DNA from: Cytospora piceicola
Taxonomy: Eukaryota > Ascomycota > Sordariomycetes > Diaporthales > Cytosporaceae
Direction of reading: 5' to 3'
NCBI GenBank assembly: GCA_023375675.1
Contig: JALQBC010000048.1
Location: 62,001-126,000 of the forward strand
Length of the DNA stretch: 64,000 nt
Below are positions 36,078 through 48,843 of this stretch, one piece after another. How positions within the stretch are numbered: the first letter of the stretch is position 1; the number at the start of each line of letters is the position of its first letter. A program made the translations under genes and the position numbers. The notes beneath the pieces were generated by a model. It was not told where the DNA came from and made no database searches. It was given only the letters and a program-made list of their open reading frames with translations.

Positions 36078-36842
36078 ATGGCCGACCACAACGACGCCCA
36101 GGTATGCATTCCGTTCAATTCTCACGTTCCTGTAGCTGGGTGGCGGGCGCAAACACCCACCCCGCATTCGCAAATCAGACACTACTATGATGCCCTCGCC
36201 CCATCATCAGTCACAGCTTGGCTTTTGCTTCGTAGCTAACAGTATCTCTCCAGCATGAGCACACCTTCGACTCGGCCGATGCCGGTGCGTCGCTGACCTA
36301 CCCCATGCAATGTTCCGCCCTCCGAAAGGGTGGCTTCGTCTGCATTAAGAACCGCCCTTGCAAGATTGTCGACATGTCCACCTCCAAGACTGGCAAGCAC
36401 GGTCACGCCAAGGTCCACTTGGTTGCCATCGATATCTTCACTGGCAAGAAGCTTGAGGAGCTTTGCCCCTCCACCCACAACATGGACGTCCCCAACGTCG
36501 CCCGTCGCGAGTACCAGCTTGTAAGTCTGCCTTCACTAACGTCCTTGTCTCGTGCCGTGATTAACAAGATGCTCCTAGCTCGACATCGCCGATGACGACT
36601 ACCTTTCCCTCATGTCCGAGAACGGTGACCTCAAGGACGATGTCAAGATCCCCGACGGCGAGATTGGAGAGAAGATCATCCGTCTCTTCAGGGAGGAGGA
36701 GAAGGACACCAGTGAGTTTTTCGAAATAAGTGTTTATATATTGGAAATATATGCTGACAACCCCCTTCCAGACGTTATCATCCTGACTGCCATGGGTGAG
36801 GAGACTGCCATCGAGGCTAAGGAGGCTCCCAAGCAGGGTTAA
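36078..36842 (+). CDS. eIF5A: Translation factor eIF5A
   Basis: Four exons, join(36078..36101,36254..36520,36579..36711,36772..36842), 164 residues. The hypusine loop is intact ([12 protein letters not shown]); the modified lysine is about K56. The N-terminal SH3-like part ([20 protein letters not shown]) and the C-terminal OB fold ([10 protein letters not shown]) are complete. Known: eIF5A binds the ribosomal E site, relieves stalling at poly-Pro and similar sequences and aids termination; activity needs hypusine, made by deoxyhypusine synthase (not in this window) and DOHH (the adjacent gene). The first coding exon is just eight codons, followed by a 152-nt intron. Such 5' introns are common in fungal translation genes. 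Confidence 0.98.
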
Positions 36843-37690
36843 ACGTCTACAATGCGACAATGAACTCGGGGGAATGGCCGGTTTTTGAACAGTAGCGCAT
36901 TTTAGCTGGACGATCGGTTGCGGCAAGCCATGTCGAGGATACCTCATCTTGACATAACTTTGGCCTGCCCCTCATCTTTCTCTGGTCGATGGACTTTATG
37001 GTTTTATTTGATAGTACGTGGTACACGGGCTTGCGCGAAATCCAATCTGCGGTTTACCCATTATTTTGCACTCGGACCTTACGTTTCTAGTCCGGGAAAA
37101 ACATGGTGTCTGTGGGTGAAGATATGACCACTGGAAATGAAAGAGCTTCGGTGCGAACAATGCGCATGTGCCTGCTGGTGATTCGTGATAGTAAACGTGC
37201 TCGTCACCCACGGGCTGAACTTCCTTACTACACATCTTTACTACACATCTGCCTGTTTGTTGCCATCGCTATATGATTAGTTACCCATCATAAGAGCCTG
37301 ACTGCTCTTCTGGGGTATGAGTTGAAATGCCTTGCCAAAGCTTCCGTAAGTTGCCAAAGCTTCCGTAACCGATTTGGGTGGGGGACCAACAGCTGGATAG
37401 AGTACCTAGATACCTAGGTACGTAGATACACAAGGACTCAAGGAGTGAATTATGGTAAGCAATTGGTGCATCAGACCACTGGTGTCCAAGGCTCCCTTTG
37501 GAAAAACTGCAATTGCCTTTCAGTCAAAATAAGAGTGAAATCGGTTCTTCTCGAATTTGTGAGATGGAATACCAATCGAACGATGGTCTAATGGCCTCGG
37601 GTGTAGCCGTGCATAACTTACCGACACCAAGCATCTGCGCATCTGTCGATATTCTCTGCCGCTCACCATTCTGTTCACGTCACCGAGAAA
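36843..37690. other. Intergenic region eIF5A / RRN7
   Basis: 848 bp with the eIF5A 3' UTR and the RRN7 promoter. A 19-bp direct repeat (listed separately) and a TACCTAGGTA palindrome at 37411 lie in its right half. No gene seen. Confidence 0.5.
37332..37368. repeat. Tandem duplication of a 19-bp unit
   Basis: TTGCCAAAGCTTCCGTAAG is followed at once by a second copy, identical over 18 bases. It lies ~320 bp upstream of RRN7. Confidence 0.9.
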
Positions 37691-39438
37691 ATGACTGGCC
37701 GCAGGAAAGGCAAAGAACTCCACAGGTTCCCTTTCGGAGAACGCTGTGATGAGTGCAGGGCAAAACGATGGTACGCGGAAAACGGATTCAGGTACTGCCA
37801 GAACGGCCATCGCATTGAAGTGAGCCCTTGATCAACGAGAAAAACAAGACCCGTTTCCTCATGTACTAAGACCGAGATACATTAGGGCTACATCGAAGTC
37901 GACAATGACGACGACGACAACTTTGGCCAGGTGAAAGGCAAGATCGCGCGTAAGCAGCGGGAGGCAAAGGAGAAGGCGACGCGACACCTTGCCGGCAACG
38001 CTGCCAGGGAGCTGTACCTGGAGTGCCTCCAGCTCGTGCTCCGCAAGCAGGCCTGGTGGCTGGTCCACGAGCAGAAACTGCCCCCGGAACTGGAGACCGT
38101 CGTTCGCGATCTCTGGGACCTGCGTATCCGCAACTTTGCGGGGCTGAGGAGGGCCGCGGACGAGACTGATGCTGAATCCGGGGCAGAGTCGGGGGTGGAC
38201 TCCGGGACGGAGCTGTTCAGCTCACAGGCGGGCAGTGAGAGTGATGCCTCGACGGCTACGACGAGGACAACTGCCAGCAGGGCTAGGAGCTGGACATCGG
38301 AGCCGGGACAGGACTGGAACCTTCCAGGCTTGTTTCACTGTCTCGCTCTTTGCTACTTGGGGTGTCTGTCCTTGAGTCTGCCGGTGAGGGTTGGAGACAT
38401 CTACAACTGGGCCAAGAACGACCAGTTGCTCTTCCTCGGGGCTTTCGATGAAGTGCCCAGCGAGATGACAGTCAGGCTACCCGGTACATACCACCGAGCA
38501 CTTATGGTCAAACATAAGTCGTTTCAGGGTGGGGAGCTTCACCAGGCGGTTTTGGAACTCATCTTGGAGTACCATTTGAACTACGATATGGTATTCCCGC
38601 CGCTGAATACACCGTTGCTTCTTCTACACTATCTGAGGGAACTCGCGTTACCAGGTAGGTTCAAGTTTCCGGTCCCGTCAAACCATGCCCAACTGACGTT
38701 CTCTCAGTGGAGGTGTATGTTCATGTTCGAGCGATGACGAGGCTCTTGCACGTCGATTTTGCCTTCAACATGAAGAAGAAGCGATTCAAATTGCTCGACC
38801 ACCCAGACATTCTCCTTATATCGTGTGTGGTAATCGCTACAAAGCTTCTTTACCCCTTTGACGGCGTGGAGAGGCCTCCCGTCAGCTACAGAGATCCATC
38901 TTCGATCCAGATCGATTGGAATAGATGGAGGGATCTCATGAGGGATGAATCCTCCGAGGGACTGGAAAGGCGCGATATTCAAAAATTGAAGTCCGATGAT
39001 GCCTGGACAATTAGTGACAGGAAGATCGACGACTATCTCGACTGGTACGAAGAAACACAGATCAAGACGGGCACAGAGACACAGGAGCTGAGGGAGTTGT
39101 TCCCACTAGCGAACCGACGTCGCCAAAGCCTCAGAAAGCAACTGACGGAAGAAGAAGTCGATGAGCGGCTGAAGACAGCGCAGAGCTTCGTCAAGTCTGT
39201 AGCACCAGTCCGGAGCGGGTGGGTCAAGAGGGCCGGGGAGGATCATGCAGTCTATCGCTCTGCTGAGGATATGCCCGAAATTGCGCGGGCATTCTATGGA
39301 AAAACGGCGGAGCTGTCTGGACTTTCGCTGGGGAAGTTGACAAAGGCCGTGCAGGCTTTGGAGGTGCAGGTACATCGATGGAGCGTAAAAGAAAGGAAAG
39401 CTGTGCATGAGGCAGATGGTTCCGAGAATTCCGAATAA
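37691..39438 (+). CDS. RRN7: RNA polymerase I-specific initiation factor Rrn7 (TAF1B-like)
   Basis: Three exons, join(37691..37819,37886..38654,38708..39438), 542 residues. The N terminus is the Rrn7 zinc ribbon, with C19, C22, C36 and H40 as ligands (CDEC ... YCQNGH). A TFIIB-like reader/linker and two cyclin-like folds follow (ELYLECLQLVLRKQAWWLV; VYVHVRAMTRLLHVDF ... LISCVVIATKLLYPFDG). A Ser/Thr/Asp-rich insert (residues ~125-160) separates them. Known: Rrn7 is the TFIIB-related subunit of core factor, which brings Pol I to the rDNA promoter. The nearby RPA12 is another Pol I component. The start gives the conserved short basic lead before the ribbon. Confidence 0.93.
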
Positions 39439-39893
39439 TACTGAAAGCGGAACTGTATATGGATTTCGCCTTAAGATATGCCAATAATGTAGCATGAAAG
39501 TCCTATAATAAATGACCACCCAGAAAGTACTGCCGCAAAACTGTGCCCGAAGGAGGGCTGTACTAAGAAAATGAGTAGGTAGATGCAGGTATTCTGAGAG
39601 CAATGGAAAGGAAATTCCACAACTCCTCATACAATATCATAATCAACTGCGTCGTGTATGAAAACCACAGAATTGACGAACAAGTTGGGAAGCTTGATCA
39701 GCGAACTCGAAAGCATCGACCAAGTGACGGTCTTCTCAAGGGGTGTCACGTGTGGGCGGCTGGCCCGTGCGTCCCGGCTTAGGGCTCTCGATTTTTCGCT
39801 GCAACTCCACCTGCAGGCTTCCCGACAACGATCTTGAAACCGTCACCTTCACCCACAGCAAAGTCAAACCCTCTGCGAAGAGAAGCAGTCAAG
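39439..39893. promoter_or_regulatory. RRN7 3' region and ubiquitin-eL40 promoter/leader
   Basis: 455 bp. The right end must hold the untranslated part of the ubiquitin-eL40 first exon, because the A of its start codon is the last base of that exon (39894). No gene seen. Confidence 0.5.
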
Positions 39894-40625
<732 letters not shown>

Positions 40626-41459
40626 ACTATTCTCCTATTTTGGCGTCTGGGTGGTTCTGGTATCACGAATGGTTGGCATGGGAAGGCAATGATACAAGCA
40701 GTCACTTGCGTTCTTACATAGCACATTGATGGAAAGTTGTGCTTACCGGAAATGAATCACATCACGAACACATTCGTCCCGACCACGCTCATGCGTCTTG
40801 CCTGTGACCAAAGTGCATTGGGCTAGGAACATGAAGCCATGGAAGATGAGGCACATGCTGTTTACCACGAGGGGGCAGCGTCAGGGACATCGGACCCAAT
40901 GTCACGTCGACGCAATTGTCGACGAGACAGTACAAGACATCCCAGAAGATAGCACCCCGAATGCGAGTTGAGTTCAGAAGGTCAAGATGTGTTTTTGGGA
41001 CTATCCTGTTCAAAATTGAGCATGCAGTGGTCTGAGCATGAACGTGCCCGGTCTTTAAAAACCCGTAAATGAATGGTGAACAATGCAAGCCGAACGTAAA
41101 TTCTTCATCTTTCAATGGCATCAAATCCGTGTGAAAGGCTGTTCATCTCTGACAGAACGAACGCCTGCCGAGCCGGGACCGGCTACAATGGCGGGAAGTA
41201 CGTACCGTTCCAGGTCCACTCCGAACCCTTGCGCGTAATCAACCTCCAACCGGAAAGCTGGCGACAGCTGTTACCATAGTACAAGGGAGCAGCGTTGCGA
41301 CAAACTCCAAGGTCTTACATCGACATTAACATCTACGCTACTCGAACTGGCCAACTTCCCAGGCCCAAGAATCAACGCGAGCACCATCTTCTTTTTTGTT
41401 GAACCACATCAACCCTCCATACCTCTACAGACAAGGTAGCAATACTGCATAGCGCAAAC
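40626..41459. other. Intergenic region ubiquitin-eL40 / Yip1-family gene
   Basis: 834 bp. A 111-codon minus-strand frame (40789-41124) has no recognisable motif. Otherwise only 3' UTR and promoter sequence. Confidence 0.5.
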
Positions 41460-42546
41460 ATGTCAGGATCGGGCTACGATGCGGTCGTAGACGTGGACGA
41501 CGAGGTATGCCGACCCCTAAACAGCGGAACGAAAAACCGCAGCCCTCACTCGCATCGCATGTGACTAACTCGCCCACCCCATCATCACCAGGGCGACCTC
41601 GGCCACACCGACCTCCAAGACGACCTCGAATTCCACAACTCCAACTTCTCCGAGACGACGCCGTCGAACCGCAAGGCCCCCGGCTCCGCGGGCCTCCCCC
41701 TGCCGGCGACGGCCTCGAGCTCGGGCAAGCGGTACCTGTGGTCGATACACTTCTACGCGCAGTTCTTCGACGTCGACACCTCGGCCGTCCTGCAGAGGTG
41801 CTGGGCCGCGCTGTTCCCGCGCGCCAACTTCCTCGACGTGCTCGAGGGGAACCCGGACCTGTACGGGCCCGTCTGGATCGCCACGACGGTGGTCTTCATC
41901 CTGTTCTTGGGCGGGACTATAAGCAAGTACCTCGCAACTACGGGACAGGAGCCATTTGTCTATGATTTCAAGCTGCTGAGTGGTACGTTGATCCCCTGCT
42001 GCTATCCTCTTCGATCCTTCTGTACATGCACATACATGGAACCCCCCCCCCCCCGAGACTGCGAGGCATTCCCTCCACTGACACATACAAAACGCAGGCG
42101 CCGCCGGCCTCATCTACGGCTACACCCTCTTCATCCCCATGGCGCTGTACCTCGCGCTGCGCTACTTCGGGTCCGAGTCGGCCAACCTCCTCGAGTGCTG
42201 GGCGCTGTACGGCTACTCCAACCTGATCTGGGTGCCCGTCGCCCTCATCAGCTGGAGCCAGATCAGCATCCTCAACTGGGTCTTTGTGGGCGTCGGCTTC
42301 GGCCTGTCTGCCACCTTCCTCCTGCGCAACCTGTACCCGGTCCTGAGCGCCACCGAGAAGCAGACGAGCAAGGTGATGCTGGTCCTGGTCCTCGTCCTGC
42401 ACCTGGGCCTGGCCGTCGCCATCAAGATGCTGTTCTTCGCGCACGGCAGTCTGATCAAGAACGACCAGCCCGGGAGCGGTGTCGATGGTGGCGGCGGCGG
42501 TGGTGCTGATGCTGGAACGGGGGCTGATGGGGCACCAGCGTTCTAG
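41460..42546 (+). CDS. Yip1-domain Golgi/ER membrane protein (YIPF1-like)
   Basis: Three exons, join(41460..41504,41592..41982,42098..42546), 294 residues. The N-terminal ~90 residues are cytosolic and polar, leading into the family's conserved YLWSIHFYAQFFDVDT segment. Five hydrophobic helices follow: ~106-125, then AAGLIYGYTLFIPMALYLAL, WALYGYSNLIWVPVALISW, LNWVFVGVGFGLSATFLL and VMLVLVLVLHLGLAVAI. The tail is Gly-rich. Known: Yip1/YIPF proteins bind Ypt/Rab GTPases and act in ER-Golgi traffic; the long soluble N terminus with LWSIHFY fits the YIPF1/2 (yeast Yip5-like) branch. Intron 2 holds a C13 run (42042-42054). Confidence 0.87.
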
Positions 42547-42883
42547 GCTGGGAGCGAAGCGGGATTCAACGGGGGCTTGGTACGATATGTATTACACGGG
42601 AGCTGCCAAATCAGGGGCGTCATGGGGTCAATGGTTGCATGTATACTAAGTGTATCTCTTTTTATCAAGGCGGCGGTTCTGTTCGTTGGGCCCGGGAAAA
42701 GCATATGCAATGCGATAGATATTGAAGTTTCCCCAACAACCAAACCATCTCGGTCCAGTCGTCTGATAGGCCCTAGCACATAACCTGCCTCAGTTCGGGT
42801 ATCTCCCCTCCACCCCAATCCATCCCTCCATGTGAACTCGCAGTAGAGGAGTGAGAGGGAGGGAGAGAAGAAAGAAGACCCTC
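42547..42883. other. Convergent intergenic region
   Basis: 337 bp of 3' sequence between the Yip1-family gene and the rhodanese gene. Nothing recognised. Confidence 0.6.
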
Positions 42884-43219
42884 TCACCTCTCGATCTTGC
42901 CCCCCTTCCCAGCCCAGTCCAGCCAGCTGCCAGGGTACTCGCCCACCTTGGCCCAGCCCGCCTCCCTCGCCAGGCCCGCGGCGGCCCGGCTCCGCACGCC
43001 GGCCTTGCAGTAGAAGACGACCTCCTGGTCCTTGGCCGGCCGCGGGTACCCGTACCTGTCCTCAAAGTCCTCCTCGGTGATGTGGAAGCTGTCGGGCTGC
43101 GACGCCACGGGGATGTTGACGGCGCCGGGGACGTGGCCGGTGGACCTGAGCTCGCCGGGCTCGCGGACGTCTGGGGGTTCGAGGGGAAAGGGAAAAGGGT
43201 TAGCCAGCCTGCCCCATCA

Positions 43220-43266
<47 letters not shown>

Positions 43267-43699
43267 GTGTCATGTGTGCGTGAATAGAAGACAAGGGGAT
43301 TTCGGGGGGAAAGGAGGGGGGTTGGGGCGTAGCATACCGACTATCACGACATTAGGCTTCGCCTCTTGGGTAAGCTTCTGGACCTACACGCGGGCGACAG
43401 CCCCGTCAGTCTCGCGCTCCTCAAAGGTCTGTCTGGCTTCGTCCCCCTTTCCTCGTGGTCACACGACGCACCTCCTCAAAGCTCCAGACTTTGTTCTCCG
43501 CCGGCTGCTGGGAGTAGTGTCTCCGGGCCGCGGGCGGCAGAGACGTGGCCGCCGCCGCCCGCCTGGGGGCTGCGACGATGCTCTGCCTGGCTGGCCGGGC
43601 CGCGAAGCTGCTGAGCGTCCTCAGCCCCGCCGCGCCGGACTGCCGGGCGGCCTGGCGCAGGGCGCACAGGGCCGGGGTGAATGATCGCCTGGATGCCAT
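42884..43699 (-). CDS. Mitochondrial rhodanese-like sulfurtransferase
   Basis: Three exons, complement(join(42884..43170,43338..43383,43472..43699)), 186 residues; the middle exon is 46 nt. The first ~65 residues are Arg/Ala/Ser-rich without acidic residues, a strong mitochondrial presequence. The rhodanese fold covers ~70-180: DVREPGELRSTGHVPGAVNIP and the active-site loop FYCKAGVRS, with the persulfide cysteine present, then GSWLDWAGKGGKIE. Known: single-domain rhodaneses transfer sulfane sulfur (thiosulfate to cyanide or thiol acceptors). It resembles yeast Rdl1/Rdl2 and human TSTD-type enzymes; the physiological acceptor cannot be told. Its second intron contains a 44-bp GT microsatellite. 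Confidence 0.92.
43222..43265. repeat. GT dinucleotide microsatellite in the rhodanese intron
   Basis: 22 uninterrupted GT units (AC on the coding strand) in the 167-nt second intron of the rhodanese gene. Confidence 0.97.
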
Positions 43700-44350
43700 T
43701 GCGCAGTGTTGGCGATCAGTTGTGGATTTTTTCGTCTCTCGAGGGGGGCGAGGTCACTTATGTTGGACAGGTGCGTAGTGTGGAATTTGCGTGTGGGCGT
43801 TCGAAGTCGAGATGCCGGAGCGGAGGGTCAGTCACATCAAGCTTTCTCGACTCGGGGCTGCCGGTCCCGCCGATGTCATCAACGGCCGTCAGCTCCCGAG
43901 GGCCGAGGAGCCTGCGAGGAATACGGTTTGAAGACATCGTGCTGAATATGTAAGTGTATCTTCTAGACACGTCAGGAAATATTCTTTGGATTTGTTTGTT
44001 TTTGGTTTCCATTGATGTCAACGCTTTCAATCCTATCACTGGCTAATTCGTCATGTGTAACGATCGGTACTGAATGGCCGACCACGGCTGTTGTTTTTTT
44101 AACCAACGCTGCTCACACTTCTGGAGCAAGCACTTCTTCTTCCTTTCCCCGAATTTTATAAGACCACGCCAAGCGGATCGCAAATATTTACAGGATTAAA
44201 AGTAAGTATTAAAGTAGTTTCGTGACACGTTAGCGTCTAAAGTGCTTCTGTCACGCTGATAGGTCTAGATATTCCAGCTCATGTCCTATCATGCGCTGAG
44301 CCTTGAAGGCTTCAAAGCGAGCCATGGGAATCTTCTATCGTTTTTTTCCT
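43700..44350. other. Rhodanese promoter / ERG5 3' region
   Basis: 651 bp between two same-strand genes. The left half contains the rhodanese promoter. No gene or repeat stands out. Confidence 0.5.
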
Positions 44351-46136
44351 CTACCATTTCCTATCCTCGAAGCTCAAGGGGCAGTCATCCTGGTTTCTGT
44401 TAGTATATGTGTACCAAACGCAAACTTGGGGGGAGGTTCGGGAATGGGCTTACCTTGGGGAAGATGGTAGCAAACACTTTGATCTCCTCAGACAGAGGTG
44501 TTGGGTGGTGTTTCCAGTCCAGAAGGAGTGACGCCATACCAATCATAAGGACAAGGTTGAACATTGCGTAGTGCTGTCCAAGACAGTAATGAGGACCGGT
44601 ACCGAAGACCAGCCAGTTCTTTGCGCCCTTCTCCTCGGCATCGCCAGTGAAGTATCGTTCAGGGTCGAACTCGTCTGGGTTCTCGTACACTTCGGGGTCG
44701 CGCAACGACATGTAAGTCGTAGGAATGACCATGGCGCCCTTAGGAACGGTGTAGGTGTCGCTAATCGGGAATGGCTTCTTCACCACATAGGGGACCATCA
44801 ATACAGGAGGTCGGTATCGCAGCAGCTCCTTGACGACAGCACGGGAGTAGGTCATCGACTCGAGGTCATCCATGGTGACGGGCGCATGGATGTCGCCGTT
44901 GCGAGCTTTCAGGTTCTCGTCACGGATTCGGTCAAGGACGTCGGGTCGCTGTGCCATGATCTGGAACAGCCAGGTAGCGGCACTGCTGGTGGCGTCCTGA
45001 GAGGCGAACAAGAAGGTAAAAACGGTCTGGGCGATCTCGTAATCGGTGAAGTCTCGTAGGTAGGGAGATGGCTTCTCGGACTTCAGGCCCTTGGCCTCTG
45101 CCTCCCGCCATGCGTTGGAGTCCACCATGCTCTTGACCCAGCCATCCATGATGCAGGAAACTTCGCCTCCAGCGGCCATGCGGACCTTGCTCTTGGCGGC
45201 AGCCTTGGAGAACTCGGCCAGGACCATATCCGAGGCCTTCTTGCCGTACCAGGTCTTGGTGTAAGGGAGGATGATAGGGAAGTTGACCAACTCCAGGGCC
45301 TCAGTAATCAGGTAGTAGTCGTCTGCAATCTTCTTGACAGCCTCGTCAGAGACATAGTGGCCGACAAAGGTTCGCAGAGATACGGCGGTGATGAGTTCAC
45401 GGAACTCAGACATGAAAGGCACTGGCTTGTTACCAGCGTCCTTTGTGACCTGGACGAACCTGCTGAAGTAGCGGTTGTAAACCTCCTCTTGGCCAGGCAG
45501 GTAGCACTCCAGAGCCTTGCGCGTGAACAGGCCGTTCAGGCCCTTGCGGAAGTCAACGTGAGCCTTTCCGTCCAGGAACACCCAGTTGTCGGCTCCCAGG
45601 AGCTTGTGGGCGACATCGACGACACAGGGCTTGACGAAGGTAGGGGAGTTGAAGATTTTCCGGGACATGTCGCGAGTCGAAGCAATGACGACAAACCTGG
45701 AGCAGTACACATTAGCCCCTGAACATGGCGAACCAGGACGCTCAGGAATGGAGTCGAGGGCAAGCTTACTTGTGGAAGACGGAAACACAGCTGAGCTCTC
45801 CGCTCACCCATTTTCCATAGTACTCCTCGAATTTGGGGTTCATAGACTGCAGGAAGGGTCCAATAAACGGCGCTTTCCAGGCAGGACCCACGATTGAGCC
45901 CTTGTTACGGAGGTAGCTGACTACAAACACCGTGTCAGCACAAAATCACACCACGTTGGCAATGGCGACGCACTTTGATCGTAGACGACGGCAATGGCCA
46001 GAAGGGTCCAGAGAACGGTCCAGATGCTGGCGTGAGAGACAGCATCGACGACATATTCGATTTGTGGCGGCACGTTGATGCTGCCGTACTGGGCGTTGGC
46101 CAGAGGCGAGGTAAAGCTGGTTGTGTTGGCGTCCAT
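44351..46136 (-). CDS. ERG5: Sterol C-22 desaturase, cytochrome P450 CYP61
   Basis: Four exons, complement(join(44351..44389,44454..45696,45770..45920,45974..46136)), 531 residues. The last exon is 13 codons including the stop; splicing to it restores the CYP61 ending IFPKDDC. A membrane anchor lies at ~36-54. Seen P450 marks: the I-helix [10 protein letters not shown], the ExxR of KELLRYRPP, the PERF-like DPERYF and the haem loop [11 protein letters not shown] (Cys about 476). Known: Erg5 adds the C22-23 double bond in the ergosterol side chain in the ER. NPC2, a lipid-transfer gene, is 12 kb away and not evidently linked. About 500 bp upstream is a 22-bp interrupted palindrome with CGG/CCG half-sites. 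Confidence 0.96.
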
Positions 46137-48843
46137 CGTGGTGGGAAACGCTGGTCGTTCTGGATGGTTGAACAGTTTTCGACTTTTGTAATTTCCGAGA
46201 CTGAGCCTCGAGGCTCTCTCCAGTTGGACGCGAAAAGCAAAACGCGTGGGGTGTCCCGCCTTTTGTGTATTCCAATGCCTCTTTCTCTCTCCTGGATGCG
46301 CAGATGAGACAAACCGTCGGGGTGTCGTGGTGGTGCTAATGAGGGGGGGGGGGTTGGGCAAAAGGCTGGTAATCACAAACGCAGCAGAGGAAGGGACAGA
46401 AAAAAAGAGCCAGGAGCGAAGACCTTAATACCGACAAGGAAGGGCGAATGAGCGAAGGAAGAAGGAAAGGCCTTTTCTGGAGATAAAGTGCGCTCCGCTG
46501 TAGCAGGGGATCGGTAGATTACCAATGAGATTTCACACCACCTCAATCCAATTCGGACGATCGTCTTAACGCGCAGATGCAGGGGTTTTCTGGTGCTAAG
46601 CCAGTAGTGTCAATTGCGGACCTCGGGAACCTTTATACTGTGTACCGCCGGTCCGGTACACTTCATCCGGAAAACGCTGGCTGACAGGCCATGCCACAAG
46701 TACCTAAGGCCACTAAACGTATCAAACTAGTGACTGGTAATAAACGGTTGTCTACTAAAATAGGGGTCCCCATCCGACACAGTTTTATTTCCCAGACTTC
46801 CCGATCGCCCGCGCACGCAATTCATGCCATCACACCCCTCAACATGCTTAAGTGTAGGAGCACACTACGTAGACTAAGTAGGCTATCAGATCCTGTCAGA
46901 AGCTATGGCCAATGGCAAGTGCCGGAAGAGGGGGGACGGGAGATGCTCAGATCCGTATCAGGTCATGACCCAGACTTTATTGTGTACAGATTACTTCGAA
47001 CCAGTACGGGCCGGACAGTTATTACACTCCGGCCTCTCAGTCAACCCCCGAGGCCCCTAATTTTCTTTGATTGTTATTATCACTGCTAAGTAAGTCACTC
47101 GCCTTTGTGAAACTGGCTGTGACAGAGAGCCAAGAAAACCTCCCCAACCATTGGCTATTTCCCCTGGCTGGGCGGTCACAGCATCTTCTACTTGTTCGAC
47201 GTTTAAGCTGCGCTACGCTACACCGACCCTCCATCGTCGGGGGACGCGGGAAGCCGTTGATAATGCTGTCTTATGAAACGGGACACCGGTGCGGCACAAC
47301 GCATCACATGCAACCAGGCCAAGACCCGAATAGCGGCAGTAGCTCGTCGTCCCTAGCGGGGAAGTAGAAGAAAATATCATGACAAAAAGAAAAAAAAACC
47401 GAGGGGGAAAAACCATCATGCGTTTAGCATCCTTCGACGCTCTAGCTCTTATAGAAATGGTTCCATCCTGGGCCGATATCATGGTGTGGATTCCCACTTC
47501 GTTCTGGAAGACATGGAGACAAGAAGATGGTTTTGTTCTTTCCCCGATGTCACGACCCGCGATGGCCCGAGGTACCCCTGTTGGGGGGACCCTTGATCAA
47601 CGCGATGCAAAGTCATTGGTCAATTGGGGATGCCCCCATATAATTTCTGCGAGTCCGGATACGAATAAGAGCCCTTTGTAATCAACATGTCTCGGATTCT
47701 CAGATTCCTATATCGACATTCGCGACGCGACCAGCATTCTAGAATGCGAAATTGAGTGTTGGCAATATTGCAGAATCTCCAATGAAACGGGGCAGAATTG
47801 TTCTCCTCGTCGTCACCCGGGCCGGAGCAGCGATATTGACGGGCAGGTGGTTACAAGTCCACGGTATCAGTTGACGGAGCTTCGAACATATGCCTGGTGC
47901 CGTCTCTGGCCTAATTTATCCATTGGCCTTTCAAACTCGACACCATTGCCAATCATTGGCTTCAGCTCTCATCTAAATGTCGAGATCTTGCTGTTCAGCT
48001 GCAACTTCAGCCCCATTAGATCTGCAAACTAGGCGAGGGTTGCAGTGGCTGAAGTTCACCGGTAATCTTGGAACTTGATGATGCTATGTATCCCTACCTA
48101 GGCGCCAGCCTTGTCAGTGCAACGTGAAAGGTGCTGCCGACTGGACCTTCGGGGACAATTATCGTGGTATCTTCCCAAGGTGTTCTACTCTTCCAAAAAG
48201 AAAGGCATACTCAGCTCAGGTATATATCAGCAGATATCGCGTCGTCATAAAGGTATGCCTTGGGACACAGCCGGACACAAGTGATTCCAAGCGCAATGCG
48301 TCTTGGGTTGAGTTTCCTTACTATAACAAACATGCTTTCAAAGCAATAATAAACCTAACACTGACAGGGAAAATGTGCTAGCGCTACCGTATATAAGTCG
48401 CATCCTGAACGCCCGAGGCAAATGAAAAGCCCCATGCACCAGCTCATGCAGAATGATGATTGCGGAAATGCCAATGATTCCTCTTCGCAATGCCTTCCAT
48501 TAGGACCGCCCCCATCCCGGCTCCAGGCCCCAGACCAGACCAGACCGAACGAACCAAACCGACCAAAAGCAACATGAAGACATGCTGCAAAAGAAAATTC
48601 GTCCCAACCGGGTATCGTAGCATGAGGCCGTCAAGGCCCGTCTTTGTCGTCGATGTATTCGTTCCCCCGAGTCCTTTAACCCCACCAATTCATTATCCCG
48701 CTTCCGTAACACCCTCCTCCCCCAAAATATCCCATTTTCGAAACACACCTTATGATGAACCCCTTGTCGTGCTTATCTAACAGGAGGCAAGCAGGGCTGA
48801 AATCGCGACGGATGTAGGATGTCGTAATCTTACTTGCATATCC
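46137..48843. other. ERG5 promoter and 2.7-kb gene-poor stretch
   Basis: Holds the ERG5 promoter (G11 run at 46343-46353; palindrome GTGTACCG-N6-CGGTACAC at 46640). From 46.7 to 48.8 kb only short frames occur, none with motifs. The last part should be 3' UTR of the Rab gene. No transposon ends or RNA genes were recognised. Confidence 0.5.
46640..46661. promoter_or_regulatory. Interrupted palindrome upstream of ERG5
   Basis: 8-bp perfect arms GTGTACCG and CGGTACAC around a 6-bp centre. CGG/CCG half-sites are what fungal Zn2Cys6 factors bind as dimers (general knowledge). A role in ERG5 control is inference. Confidence 0.35.

Noticed and set aside
46691..47681. Two ~100-130-codon frames in the ERG5 upstream region
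   Set aside because: No motif, no splice support and random-like composition.
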